Of a DNA stretch of 64,000 nt, positions 8,013-15,801 are shown piece after piece (position 1 is the first letter of the stretch; every line of letters begins with the position of its first letter). The translations under genes were made by a program, and so were the position numbers. The notes under the pieces were generated by a model, which did no database searches, was not told where the DNA came from, and saw only the letters and a program-made list of their open reading frames with translations. This DNA comes from JAWKWH01 sp040830725 (lineage in GTDB: Bacteria; Pseudomonadota; Alphaproteobacteria; Rhizobiales; Rhizobiaceae): contig JBFOMG010000002.1 of the NCBI GenBank assembly GCA_040830725.1, positions 15,467 through 79,466 of the forward strand, in the 5' to 3' direction.

Positions 8013-9113
8013 CTACTTCCTCGTCACAAAGGGCTTTCCGCGAAGTGCCGGGTTGCAGCGCAGATAAGGCGCCGGCAAATCGATCTCCTCACCGAGCGCC
8101 AAAGCGGCGCGCCATGACCATCGCGGATCCCAGAGCATGGCCCGGGCCATGGCAACCATGTCGGCCTGGCCAGTGGCAATGATGGTTTCCGCTTGGATGG
8201 GCTCCGTTATCTGCCCGACGGCCATGGTGGGGATACCGGCTTTGTGCCGTATCTCCTCTGCGAAATGCACTTGATAGCCCGGACCGACAACAATCTCCTG
8301 TCTTTGGTCCAGGCCACCGCTTGTCACGTCGATCATGTCACAGCCAAGCTCGCGCAGCTGCCGGCTGAAGACAATCGACTGGTCCAGGTCCCATGCCCCT
8401 TCGATCCAATCGGTTGCCGATAGGCGCACCAGCACCGGCTTGTCAGCAGGATAAGCGGCACGCACCGCCTCGAACACTTCCAATGGAAAACGCATCCGAT
8501 TTTCTCGCGATCCACCATACGCGTCCCTGCGGAGATTGGTGATTGGCGAAAGGAATTGATGCAGCAGGTATCCATGCGCAACATGAACCTCGATGAGATC
8601 GAAGCCAGCGCGATCCGCCCGTTGTGCCGCCTGTACAAACGCAGATTTGACGCGCGAAAGATCGCTTTCGTCCATTTCCCGCGGTTCCGGCCAGCCAGGC
8701 AGGTAAGGAACTGACGAGGCGCACTCCGTGACCCAAGCCCCACCGTCTTCGATCGGGCCGCCGCCTTCCCAGGGTGAAACGGTGCTGCCTTTCCTGCCGG
8801 AATGACCGAGCTGTATGCCAACCTTTGATTCGCCGACAGATTTTATGAACTCAACAATTCGTGCAAACGCCGTCTCTGTGGCGTCGTCATATAGACCAGT
8901 ACACGCCTGGGTGATCCGGCCGTTGGGCTCCACCCCAGTCGCCTCGACGAAAATCAACCCCGGCCCTGATTGTGCAAACTGGCCCAGGTGGACGAGATGC
9001 CAGTCACCAGGCACTCCATCGAAAGCAGAATACTGGCACATTGGCGACACGGTAATCCGGTTGGGAACGGTCAGCGCGCGAAGGTTTATTGGGGTGAACA
9101 GCGTACTCGTCAT
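8013..9113 (-). CDS. Old Yellow Enzyme family NADH:flavin oxidoreductase (YqjM-like)
   Basis: This 366-residue FMN TIM-barrel enzyme is of the thermophilic-like (YqjM) class. It has the N-terminal SPMCQYSA with the FMN-tuning cysteine, the substrate-binding histidines in EVHVAHGYLLHQF, SPITNLRRDAYGGS and the C-terminal ARAMLWDPRW. Family members reduce the C=C bond of alpha,beta-unsaturated carbonyls, and some act on dienoyl or N-demethylation-type substrates. It heads a two-gene operon with the SDR at 7237. The promoter lies in the gap shared with the divergent isomerase gene, which holds tandem IclR-type sites. Reduction of an unsaturated intermediate of the island's pathway is the natural inference. 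Confidence 0.9.
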   Translation of the reverse strand: MTSTLFTPINLRALTVPNRITVSPMCQYSAFDGVPGDWHLVHLGQFAQSGPGLIFVEATGVEPNGRITQACTGLYDDATETAFARIVEFIKSVGESKVGIQLGHSGRKGSTVSPWEGGGPIEDGGAWVTECASSVPYLPGWPEPREMDESDLSRVKSAFVQAAQRADRAGFDLIEVHVAHGYLLHQFLSPITNLRRDAYGGSRENRMRFPLEVFEAVRAAYPADKPVLVRLSATDWIEGAWDLDQSIVFSRQLRELGCDMIDVTSGGLDQRQEIVVGPGYQVHFAEEIRHKAGIPTMAVGQITEPIQAETIIATGQADMVAMARAMLWDPRWSWRAALALGEEIDLPAPYLRCNPALRGKPFVTRK

Positions 9114-9147
9114 TCAGCTCTCACAATCTGATTGAACCTGCAATTTC

Positions 9148-9181
9148 GTGCGGTATAGTAACTTTTGTGCGGATTTTGAAC
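9148..9181 (+). promoter_or_regulatory. Tandem IclR-type operator (site C)
   Basis: GTGCGGTATAGTAAC (9148-9162) and GTGCGGATTTTGAAC (9167-9181) are two copies 19 bases apart. Both keep the GTGCG half and AAC end. They lie between the divergent OYE gene (start 9113) and the isomerase gene (start 9220) and could repress both. Confidence 0.6.
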
Positions 9182-9219
9182 ATTTTGACAACCGACTGAC
9201 AAGCCGAAAGGACCAAACG

Positions 9220-10056
9220 ATGACCCAACTGGACGTGGCCGCCAGTACGTTTCCCTTCTTGTATTCTCATTCTGGCCTCGACGCGCTTAAGCATCTCAAG
9301 TCGCTAGGATACGACAAGTTCGAAATGATGATTTTCCCGCCGCATTGCTGGCCGAGGGAACTAACGGCTTCCGACCGTAAAGACTTTCAATCCTGGCTCA
9401 ATGGGGAAGGCGGCAAAATCACCTCCTTTTGCTACCCGCTCCTCGACAACAATCCTAATGGTGTCGACCGGCTGATGCGTGAATACACGCTGGACCGCTA
9501 TCGCGAGGCAGTCGATCTTGCGGCCGAGTGGGGCTGTCCCTATGTCGTCGCTATTCCCGGCCCTGTTAACAGCCTCATCAATCCGCCGCATGAATGGATG
9601 CTCGAATGGTTCGTCGAGGGCATGAAGCAGCTTCTCGATCATGCCAAGGGAACCGGAGTCGAGATTTTGCTCGAAAACGTCCCCTTCACATTTCTGCCGA
9701 CCGCGGAAGACATGAAAGCGACCGCGCAGCTTATTGGACCGGAGATCGGCGTCAACTTCGATGTCTGCAACAGCGCGTTCATCAAAGAGGATGTCGGCCA
9801 GGCGATACGCTTGCTCGGTGACCTCGTCAAAAACGTACATATCTCTGATTCTGGTTACGAGGAGTTCCTCCACACGCGGCTCGGTACCGGTATTGTCGAG
9901 CCTGGCCCAGCAGCCGAAGCCCTCAACGACATCGGCTATCAAGGCATAACTGTTTTAGAGATCATCACCGACGCCCTGCAGCCGGGTGTCGATCCCGATG
10001 GCGACATCAAGGCCAGTCACGCAATTCTCGCGGAAAACGGTTGGGCATCGCTCTGA
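9220..10056 (+). CDS. Sugar phosphate isomerase/epimerase family TIM-barrel protein
   Basis: This 278-residue protein is of the xylose-isomerase-like/AP endonuclease 2 fold. Candidate metal ligands lie in ILLENVPF (Glu), GVNFDVCNS (Asp), KNVHISDSG (His) and a late Glu in ITVLEII. Relatives are sugar isomerases, epimerases (IolE, tagatose epimerase) and hydroxypyruvate isomerases. AAGGA at about 9207 gives 8-base spacing to this ATG; the frame is open further upstream, but that part overlaps the operator. It is a single-gene unit followed by a strong terminator hairpin before the convergent SDR. It hints that the island's substrate or an intermediate has a polyhydroxy part. The precise reaction is unknown. 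Confidence 0.8.
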   Translation: MTQLDVAASTFPFLYSHSGLDALKHLKSLGYDKFEMMIFPPHCWPRELTASDRKDFQSWLNGEGGKITSFCYPLLDNNPNGVDRLMREYTLDRYREAVDLAAEWGCPYVVAIPGPVNSLINPPHEWMLEWFVEGMKQLLDHAKGTGVEILLENVPFTFLPTAEDMKATAQLIGPEIGVNFDVCNSAFIKEDVGQAIRLLGDLVKNVHISDSGYEEFLHTRLGTGIVEPGPAAEALNDIGYQGITVLEIITDALQPGVDPDGDIKASHAILAENGWASL

Positions 10057-10129
10057 TATTGCTAAGGCATTATTCGCTCAAGCGGAGTCGAGGGAGCGAA
10101 TGATACTTCAATGATACCAATGAGATAAC

Positions 10130-10165
10130 GGCGTTGTTGCGGTTTTGGAGAAACCGCAAAACGCC
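10130..10165. terminator. Bidirectional terminator hairpin between convergent genes
   Basis: The left arm GGCGTTGTTGCGGTTT and right arm AAACCGCAAAACGCC pair over 15 bp with one bulged G and a 5-base loop, and the outer stem is G/C rich. It abuts the stop of the leftward SDR (10166). A second weaker hairpin (ATTATTCGCTC...GAGCGAATGAT) lies just upstream at about 10070-10104. Both could end transcription of the isomerase gene. Confidence 0.65.
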
Positions 10166-10924
10166 CTAAGTAAGCCCCGCTTCAACCGGAAACACGCAAC
10201 CTGTTATCGCTGCCGCAGCGTCTGATGCGAGGAAATGGGCAACATCGGCAACATTTTCAGCGGTTGCCATTCGACCCAGCGCCGTCTCATCTGCCAACGC
10301 ATTCAAGGCCTCGCCCAAGTCCGGCCCGCCATCGCGGTGCCGTGCTGTTATCCGCGAACGCAGCGCGTCGGTTGCGACAGGTCCGGGCGCCAGCGCGTTT
10401 ACACGGATGCCCCGGCTTCCAAGATCCAGCGCGGCTGCCCGCATGATCCCGATGACCGCGTGTTTCGAGGCGGTATAGAGCACCTGTTTGGGGTGCGCGC
10501 GATAGCCATTGATCGAAGCCATTAAGATTGCGGATGCATGGCTTGACCTTGCCAGATGGCCTGTGAATGCCCCAAGCGTTTCGGCAACGGCCCAGACGTT
10601 GAGCGTCATGACCTGGTTCCATTCTGTGCGATCAAGAGTATCGACGGTCCGCCACGGTGGGACGCTTCCGGCATTGGCCACGATGATATCCACTCTGTCG
10701 TGGCCTGTCGCCGCTTCAGTCAGCCGGTCCTGAGCATTGGCGGCGACAAGATCGATCGCAATCCGCTTCCAAGTGTCCGGCAACTCGGCAAGCTCGCCTT
10801 CCAGATCAATGGCGGTAATAGCGGCGCCTGACCGCGCCAGCCGCTCCGCTATGGCCCGGCCAAGGCCCCTGCCCGCCCCCGTCACCACGGCGTGCCGCCC
10901 CGCAAGGTCTTGCGCCACGTTCAT
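10166..10924 (-). CDS. SDR family oxidoreductase
   Basis: This 252-residue classical SDR has TGAGRGLG for the dinucleotide, IVANAGSVPP for the NAG motif, ASINGYR for the serine region and YTASK for the catalytic Tyr/Lys. The end, TGCVFPVEAGLT, is typical of the FabG-like group. It is a single leftward gene diverging from the hydroxyacyl-CoA dehydrogenase-like gene. The shared 88-base gap contains IclR-type site D. It probably oxidises a hydroxyl on a pathway intermediate. Nothing in the sequence fixes the substrate. Confidence 0.85.
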   Translation of the reverse strand: MNVAQDLAGRHAVVTGAGRGLGRAIAERLARSGAAITAIDLEGELAELPDTWKRIAIDLVAANAQDRLTEAATGHDRVDIIVANAGSVPPWRTVDTLDRTEWNQVMTLNVWAVAETLGAFTGHLARSSHASAILMASINGYRAHPKQVLYTASKHAVIGIMRAAALDLGSRGIRVNALAPGPVATDALRSRITARHRDGGPDLGEALNALADETALGRMATAENVADVAHFLASDAAAAITGCVFPVEAGLT

Positions 10925-10976
10925 ATTGCGTCCTTTCCACCAAGCACGTAGTTACTGTACGGTTGAACGTACTTTT

Positions 10977-10991
10977 GTGCGTTATGCGAAC
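10977..10991 (+). promoter_or_regulatory. IclR-type operator (site D)
   Basis: GTGCGTTATGCGAAC is identical to site B. A degenerate partner ending CGTAC lies 19 bases upstream, and the ACTTTT spacer is shared with sites A and C. It lies between the leftward SDR (start 10924) and the rightward dehydrogenase operon (start 11013). Confidence 0.6.
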
Positions 10992-11012
10992 GAAAGCAAG
11001 CGGTCGATAATT

Positions 11013-11972
11013 GTGAGCCAGGTAGCGTTCCCCCCAGTCGTGATACTCGGCGCCGGTATCATCGGTGTTTCCTTCGCTGCTGCGTTTCTGGATGCCGGCG
11101 CGGCGGTGACCCTGGTCGAACCAGATCAGGAGCGTCGCAATCGCGTGCGTGCCGCGATCGCGGAGCAACAAAAAGCAATAGAAACGGCTGGACTGAAGAT
11201 GGGCTTGGAGGGACGCCTTGAAATTGATGACGGCACAAGTCAGTCGGTGCCAGCGGCAAATCTGGTTCTCGAATGCGGTCCGGAAGATCTGGAGTTCAAG
11301 CAGAGGATCTTTGCCGAACTAATCGGCAAAACGCCAGAAGGCACGATCCTTGCCACCGCCTCTTCCGCCATTCCCATGTCCCGGATCGTTGCCGATCGGG
11401 AACAACAGGCACGGTGCCTGGTGGCTCACCCGGTCAATCCGCCTTCCGTCCTGCGCCTTGTCGAAATCGCGCCTGCACCTGGCACGGATCCAGGAAACCT
11501 GAAGCGTGCATCGGACCTGTTCACGTCTTTGGGTTTTTGGCCGGTGACGCTCGCCCGGGAGATCGAGGGCTTTATTCTCAACCGGCTTCAAGGGGCCGTC
11601 CTGCGCGAGGCCTACCGCCTGGTGGATGATGGTGTGGCCGGTGCGAACGACATCGACAAAGTGATGCGTCTGGGATTGGGTCCACGATGGGCTCTGTCTG
11701 GGCCGTTCGAGACGGCCGAGCTCAACACGGCCGGCGGCATTGAGGCCCATGTCAGGCGCATGGGCCCTGCCTACCGCCGGATGGGCGAAGAACGTGGCGA
11801 GACGACCGACTGGCGAGCCGAACTGGTCGACATGGTGGTCGCCGAACGAAGGCAAATCCTTGCCCTTGAAGACATTCCTGCCCGCGTCGAATGGCGTGCT
11901 GATGCGGTCGCACAACTTGTTGCTGCACGCGACAGAATAGCCAGCGACGGCAAGAACCATCGAGATGACTGA
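11013..11972 (+). CDS. 3-hydroxyacyl-CoA dehydrogenase family NAD-binding protein
   Basis: This 319-residue two-domain dehydrogenase has an N-terminal Rossmann motif VVILGAGIIGVSFAAAF followed by an acidic strand end (LVEPDQ). The catalytic region holds CLVAHPVNPPS with the active His, and the C-terminal domain has GFILNRLQGAVLREA. Size and motifs are closest to the short 3HCDH group that includes L-carnitine dehydrogenase and lambda-crystallin/L-gulonate dehydrogenase, rather than fatty-acid FadB. The GTG at 11013 is chosen because the only upstream in-frame start falls inside the operator. It overlaps the next gene by 8 bases. A role in oxidising a beta-hydroxy acid is inferred. Confidence 0.8.
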   Translation: MSQVAFPPVVILGAGIIGVSFAAAFLDAGAAVTLVEPDQERRNRVRAAIAEQQKAIETAGLKMGLEGRLEIDDGTSQSVPAANLVLECGPEDLEFKQRIFAELIGKTPEGTILATASSAIPMSRIVADREQQARCLVAHPVNPPSVLRLVEIAPAPGTDPGNLKRASDLFTSLGFWPVTLAREIEGFILNRLQGAVLREAYRLVDDGVAGANDIDKVMRLGLGPRWALSGPFETAELNTAGGIEAHVRRMGPAYRRMGEERGETTDWRAELVDMVVAERRQILALEDIPARVEWRADAVAQLVAARDRIASDGKNHRDD

Positions 11973-13632
11973 CATCAACTTTACCTTCGATGGAAATCCA
12001 GTCGTTGCCTCGAAGGGGCAATCGCTGGCTTCTGCGCTTACCGGTTCCGGAATTCGGACGTTTCGTAAAACCTCCGGTAATCAGCCGCGCGGCCTGTTTT
12101 GTGGGATGGGCGTATGCCAGGACTGTCTTGTGACCGTTGACGGTGTGCCCAACCAACGCGCCTGCATGACAAAGGTCGGTGAAGGCATCGAGGTCGCCAC
12201 CCAAACGCCATTCCCCGTACTTGATCCAGCGGCGGAACTTCCCGAAAGCCGACCATCGCGCTTAATTGAGCCGGATGTCCTGGTGATCGGCGGGGGGGCT
12301 GGTGGCCTCTCGGCGGCGATTTCGGCACGACAGGCTGGCGCGCGCGTCACCGTGCTCGACGAACGCAATGTCGGCGGTGGTCAGTACTACAAGCAATCGT
12401 TCGACGACAGGATCCTCGACCCGCAGCAGGAAGAGGGCGCGCGATTACTAGCCAAAGCCGTCGCCAGTGGCGCCGAGATTATTGGCGGCGCCGATTTGTG
12501 GGGCGCGTTCGACGGACCGGTGTTCCTCGCAGATTTGGATGGCACCGCTCTGATTGCCCGCCCCAAAACCGTGATCGTGGCCACCGGCGCATTTGAGCGA
12601 CCGATCATGGTCCCCGGTTGGACATTGCCGGGCGTCATGACGACCGGGGCGGCACAGACATTATGGCGATCTTACCGAACACTACCGGGGCACCGGGTGA
12701 TCGTTTGCGGTTCCGGACCGCTAAATTTTCAAGTCGCGCTCGAATTAGCGGAAGGTGGTGCCGATATCCGCCTGGTTGCCGAAACAGCGCCCACACCGTT
12801 TCTAAATCCTTTGACGGCCCTTGGCATGGCATTGGCAGGCCCGAAGCTGACCTGGACCGGTATTTCCATGATTTATCGCCTCCGGCGGCGGCATATCACT
12901 GTGGGCAACCGGTTGCGCCTCGAGCAGATCAATTCCCGCGATGGCGGACTTGAAGCCCAATTCACTTACGGCAATGGCCGCGAACTGACAGTCGAAACCG
13001 ACGTGGTATGCATGAATCAGGGCTTCGAGCCGCAAAACGAGATCCTGCGACTTCTGGGTGCCAAGATGACCTACGATCCAAGGGTTGGCCATCTTCGTTG
13101 TGATCGATCCTCAACAATGGAGACGAGCGAGCCCGGGGTTTTCGCCGTTGGTGACTGCGCGGGTCTTGGCGGTGCACCGGCCGCCCTGATCGAAGGCCGC
13201 ATTGCCGGTTTGAACGCTGCGGCCGCAGCGGGTCATGGTGATGGCGGCGATACTCGGTCGGCCCAACATCAGTTGCGTAGTCACCGCCGGTTTCAACGTC
13301 ATCTTTGGGCCTTGCACGACATTGCGCCCCGTGAGCTCGACGATGCACCGCCAGACATGATTCTCTGTCGATGCGAAGGGGTCACGATTGGCCAGGCCAT
13401 CGACGGTTACAATAAAAATCCAGGGCATCTCGGGACGCTGAAGCGCTGCACAAGGATCGGCATGGGGAGATGCCAAGGGCGCTATTGTGGTCCAGCTGCC
13501 GCGCGTCTCATTGCGGAGAAGACGGGCAAACCGCTCGAGGATCGAAGCTTCTTTGCGCCGCGCGTTCCGATCAAACCCATCCCTATCGCCTCCATCTTGA
13601 CCGCGCACGAGGCGCTTGATGACCCGGACTGA
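11965..13632 (+). CDS. Fused [2Fe-2S] ferredoxin / FAD-NAD oxidoreductase / BFD-type subunit (HcnA-HcnB-like)
   Basis: The 555-residue protein joins three parts. Residues 1-90 form a ferredoxin-like domain with cysteines in LFCGMGVCQDC and RACM. Residues about 95-430 are an FAD/NAD-binding oxidoreductase (VIGGGAGGLSAAISA; VCGSGPLNFQVA; a late GVFAVGDCAGLGG). Residues about 455-520 are a BFD-like [2Fe-2S] domain with CRCEGVT and KRCTRIGMGRCQGRYC. In hydrogen cyanide synthase, opine oxidase and D-hydroxyproline dehydrogenase these parts are usually separate small and large subunits beside a DAO-type catalytic subunit. Here the ferredoxin and the large subunit are one chain. It overlaps the catalytic oxidase gene downstream by 14 bases, so a complex is likely. 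Its job is probably electron transfer from the amine oxidase. Confidence 0.9.
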   Translation: MTDINFTFDGNPVVASKGQSLASALTGSGIRTFRKTSGNQPRGLFCGMGVCQDCLVTVDGVPNQRACMTKVGEGIEVATQTPFPVLDPAAELPESRPSRLIEPDVLVIGGGAGGLSAAISARQAGARVTVLDERNVGGGQYYKQSFDDRILDPQQEEGARLLAKAVASGAEIIGGADLWGAFDGPVFLADLDGTALIARPKTVIVATGAFERPIMVPGWTLPGVMTTGAAQTLWRSYRTLPGHRVIVCGSGPLNFQVALELAEGGADIRLVAETAPTPFLNPLTALGMALAGPKLTWTGISMIYRLRRRHITVGNRLRLEQINSRDGGLEAQFTYGNGRELTVETDVVCMNQGFEPQNEILRLLGAKMTYDPRVGHLRCDRSSTMETSEPGVFAVGDCAGLGGAPAALIEGRIAGLNAAAAAGHGDGGDTRSAQHQLRSHRRFQRHLWALHDIAPRELDDAPPDMILCRCEGVTIGQAIDGYNKNPGHLGTLKRCTRIGMGRCQGRYCGPAAARLIAEKTGKPLEDRSFFAPRVPIKPIPIASILTAHEALDDPD

Positions 13633-14755
13633 CGTTTTAGTCGTCGGTGGCGGGATCGTCGGGCTCGCAGCGGCAGTCGAGCTGGCTGAAGCAGGCGCTA
13701 CCGTAGAAATCGTCGATTCACAGCAGAACGCAGGCAGCAACACAAATGCCGGGAGCCTGCATGTCCAAATGCAAAGCCGGTTTATCCGGCTCTACCCGGA
13801 TCAAGCGCCCAATGTTGAAGCTTGCCTGCCAGTCTACAAACGAGCTTCTGAACTATGGCAGGAAATGGAAGATCGGCTGGGCCCAATGGATCTTGTGCGC
13901 AAGGGCGGACTGATGCTTGCCGAAAGCGATGAGCAGATGGCGTTTCTTGAGCAGAAAGCCCGGCGTGAAGAAGCCCGTGGACTCGACGTGGCGATGCTGG
14001 ACCGGAAGCAATTGGAGGCAGTGGCGCCGTGGATTGGTCCACAAATCGTCGGTGCGGAGCTATGCCGAGACGAAGGCAAGCTCGATCCGCTCCTGGCGAA
14101 TTCGCGACTCATCTCGCGCTGTACGGAACTTGGTGTCGAACGTTTCACGGATCGAATCGCGACGCTGGAGGAAGATGGCGCCCGTGTCATGGCACATGGC
14201 CACGACGGAACGAGGATCGCATCTCATGCGTTGATTGCCGCCGCATGGGGGTCGGGCGATATCGTCGCAGGATTTGGCGTCGATATCCCAACCAGGGCTG
14301 AGCCTTTGCACATGAATATCACCGAACCTTGCGACCAGCGGATTGAGACCTTGGTTCAACACGCCGAACGATCGATTACGCTAAAGCAGTTTCGATCCGG
14401 ACAGGTGGTGGTTGGCGGAGGCTGGCCCGCGCTGGATCGCGGTCCGGATTCCGTACCGAATGTCAAAGCGTCAAGCCTCATTGGGAATGTGGGTTTGGCG
14501 GCGAAATTGGTTCCGGCCATTGGATCTCTGCGGATTATTCGAACTTGGGCGGGCATGAACACGACCGTTGATGGCGTATCGGTCATTGGACCAGTACCCG
14601 GCTCGAAGCGGGTGATCATGGCTGTTCCCGGCGATGCGGGTTACACCCTCGGCCCGTTGGTGGCGCAAGCGGCAGCCGCAGTGATACTTGGGCGAATTCC
14701 GGAGATCGACATTGCGCCGTTCGATCCGGCGCGATTTGCGCCGCTCAGCGTTTGA
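13619..14755 (+). CDS. FAD-dependent oxidoreductase, catalytic subunit (HcnC/DAO family)
   Basis: The 378-residue DAO-fold protein has VVGGGIVGLAAAVELAEAG at the N-terminus, the FAD-contact NTNAGSLHVQMQ, LKQFRSGQVVVGGGWP and a C-terminal PGDAGYTLGPLVAQA. It is translationally coupled to the fused iron-sulfur/FAD subunit and is the expected catalytic partner, oxidising an imino or secondary amino acid. The ATG at 13619 is used, following an in-frame TTG. Its stop overlaps the stop of the convergent iclR gene by 11 bases. It is a paralog of the oxidase at 5094-6236. Two catalytic subunits but one electron-transfer subunit suggests that the island handles two related amines or two successive oxidations. 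Confidence 0.88.
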   Translation: MTRTDVLVVGGGIVGLAAAVELAEAGATVEIVDSQQNAGSNTNAGSLHVQMQSRFIRLYPDQAPNVEACLPVYKRASELWQEMEDRLGPMDLVRKGGLMLAESDEQMAFLEQKARREEARGLDVAMLDRKQLEAVAPWIGPQIVGAELCRDEGKLDPLLANSRLISRCTELGVERFTDRIATLEEDGARVMAHGHDGTRIASHALIAAAWGSGDIVAGFGVDIPTRAEPLHMNITEPCDQRIETLVQHAERSITLKQFRSGQVVVGGGWPALDRGPDSVPNVKASSLIGNVGLAAKLVPAIGSLRIIRTWAGMNTTVDGVSVIGPVPGSKRVIMAVPGDAGYTLGPLVAQAAAAVILGRIPEIDIAPFDPARFAPLSV

Positions 14756-15647
14756 GCGCGCGCGAGATGTGTGCCACCGTCTCCTGAAGGCGAGGCAAAA
14801 CATCCTTTTTCATTGCCTTGGCAGATGTTCGGATATTTGGGATGCCAACGTTGATCGCGCCAACAAGGCCGCCCATAGAACTGTAAATCGGAACCGCTAT
14901 TGAAATCAGGCCGATCTCCAGTTCCTGGTCCACCAGGCACCAGCCATCAGCGCGCACGTTTTCGAGAATCGACCGAAACTCAACGGGATCGGTTACGGTG
15001 CGGTCCGTCATCCGTTTCAGCGGAATGTCACGGATTATCGTGTCCCAGTTTTCCTCTGGCTGGGCCGCCAGTAGCACCCTGCCCGTAGCGGTACATGCGG
15101 CCGGAAAACGCGCGCCGACTGTAATGCCGACGCTGATGACGCGGTGATATTGCGCACCGCTTACGTAAACGACGTCATATTGGTCGAGAACGGCGGCCGA
15201 AACCGATTCCTGCAATTCCTCCGACAGATGATCGATAAATGGCCTCGCAATGTCCCAGATCCCTTTGGAGGACAGGACCGAATAGCCAAGCTCCAACACT
15301 TGAGGAGTAAGATCAAAAAGCTTGCCGTCGGCGACGGCGTATCCCTCCCGAACCAACGTTAGCAAAATGCGCCGTGCTCCTGCGCGTGTATTACCGGATT
15401 CGGTAGCCACCTCGGTGAGAGTCATCTTTCGGCGCGTCCTGTTGAACGCCCGCAATACTTCCAGCCCACGTGCCAGCGAACTCACATAATCTCGAGGTTT
15501 GAGCTCGCCTGCGCTGCCGTCTTCGCCCCAGTTTGGTGCGGCTGTCATGAGCCCGATCTGTGCAGCACGCTTTTCCGAGGCGGGTTTGTTTTGCGCTTCG
15601 GTTTGCTCGGTTTTCTGATCCATGTGCACCTCAATCTTCTTTGCCAT
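14745..15647 (-). CDS. IclR family transcriptional regulator
   Basis: The 300-residue protein has an unusually long charged N-terminal tail of about 60 residues. A winged helix follows (YVSSLARGLEVLRAF, LTEVATESGNTRAGARRIL, REGYAVADGKLFDLTPQVL), then the IclR effector domain (VYVSGAQYHR, GARFPAACTATGRVLLA, ISIAVPIYSSMGG). Two starts have good ribosome sites: 15647 (GAGG, 9 bases) and 15623 (GAGG, 5 bases). I list the longer form. IclR proteins bind palindromes such as GTTCG-N5-CGCAC, which is the reverse complement of the motif found at the five promoter regions of this island. It is therefore the likely local repressor or activator, sensing a pathway compound. Its own promoter shares the gap holding site E. 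Confidence 0.92.
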   Translation of the reverse strand: MAKKIEVHMDQKTEQTEAQNKPASEKRAAQIGLMTAAPNWGEDGSAGELKPRDYVSSLARGLEVLRAFNRTRRKMTLTEVATESGNTRAGARRILLTLVREGYAVADGKLFDLTPQVLELGYSVLSSKGIWDIARPFIDHLSEELQESVSAAVLDQYDVVYVSGAQYHRVISVGITVGARFPAACTATGRVLLAAQPEENWDTIIRDIPLKRMTDRTVTDPVEFRSILENVRADGWCLVDQELEIGLISIAVPIYSSMGGLVGAINVGIPNIRTSAKAMKKDVLPRLQETVAHISRALKR

Positions 15648-15740
15648 GTATCTTGCCTCAAAACGCGCTGACACCGCAATTGCGACCAACTCAAACGCCT
15701 TCCACAGAAAAACCAGTTGCATGGGTACTGGTTGACGATG

Positions 15741-15774
15741 TTATATATACCGCACAATAGTGCGCTATGTGAAC
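15741..15774 (+). promoter_or_regulatory. IclR-type operator pair (site E)
   Basis: GTGCGCTATGTGAAC (15760-15774) matches the motif. On the opposite strand 15741-15755 reads GTGCGGTATATATAA, close to site C. The pair lies between the iclR start (15647) and the CUT1 binding-protein start (15802), as expected for autoregulation and control of the transport operon. Confidence 0.6.
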
Positions 15775-15801
15775 ACAAACACAGCAGGGAGGTTGCTGGC
15801 T

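Noticed and set aside
10737..11012. An N-terminal extension of the hydroxyacyl-CoA dehydrogenase-like protein
   Set aside because: It is the antisense of the SDR at 10166-10924 plus the operator, while the Rossmann motif starts just after the GTG at 11013.
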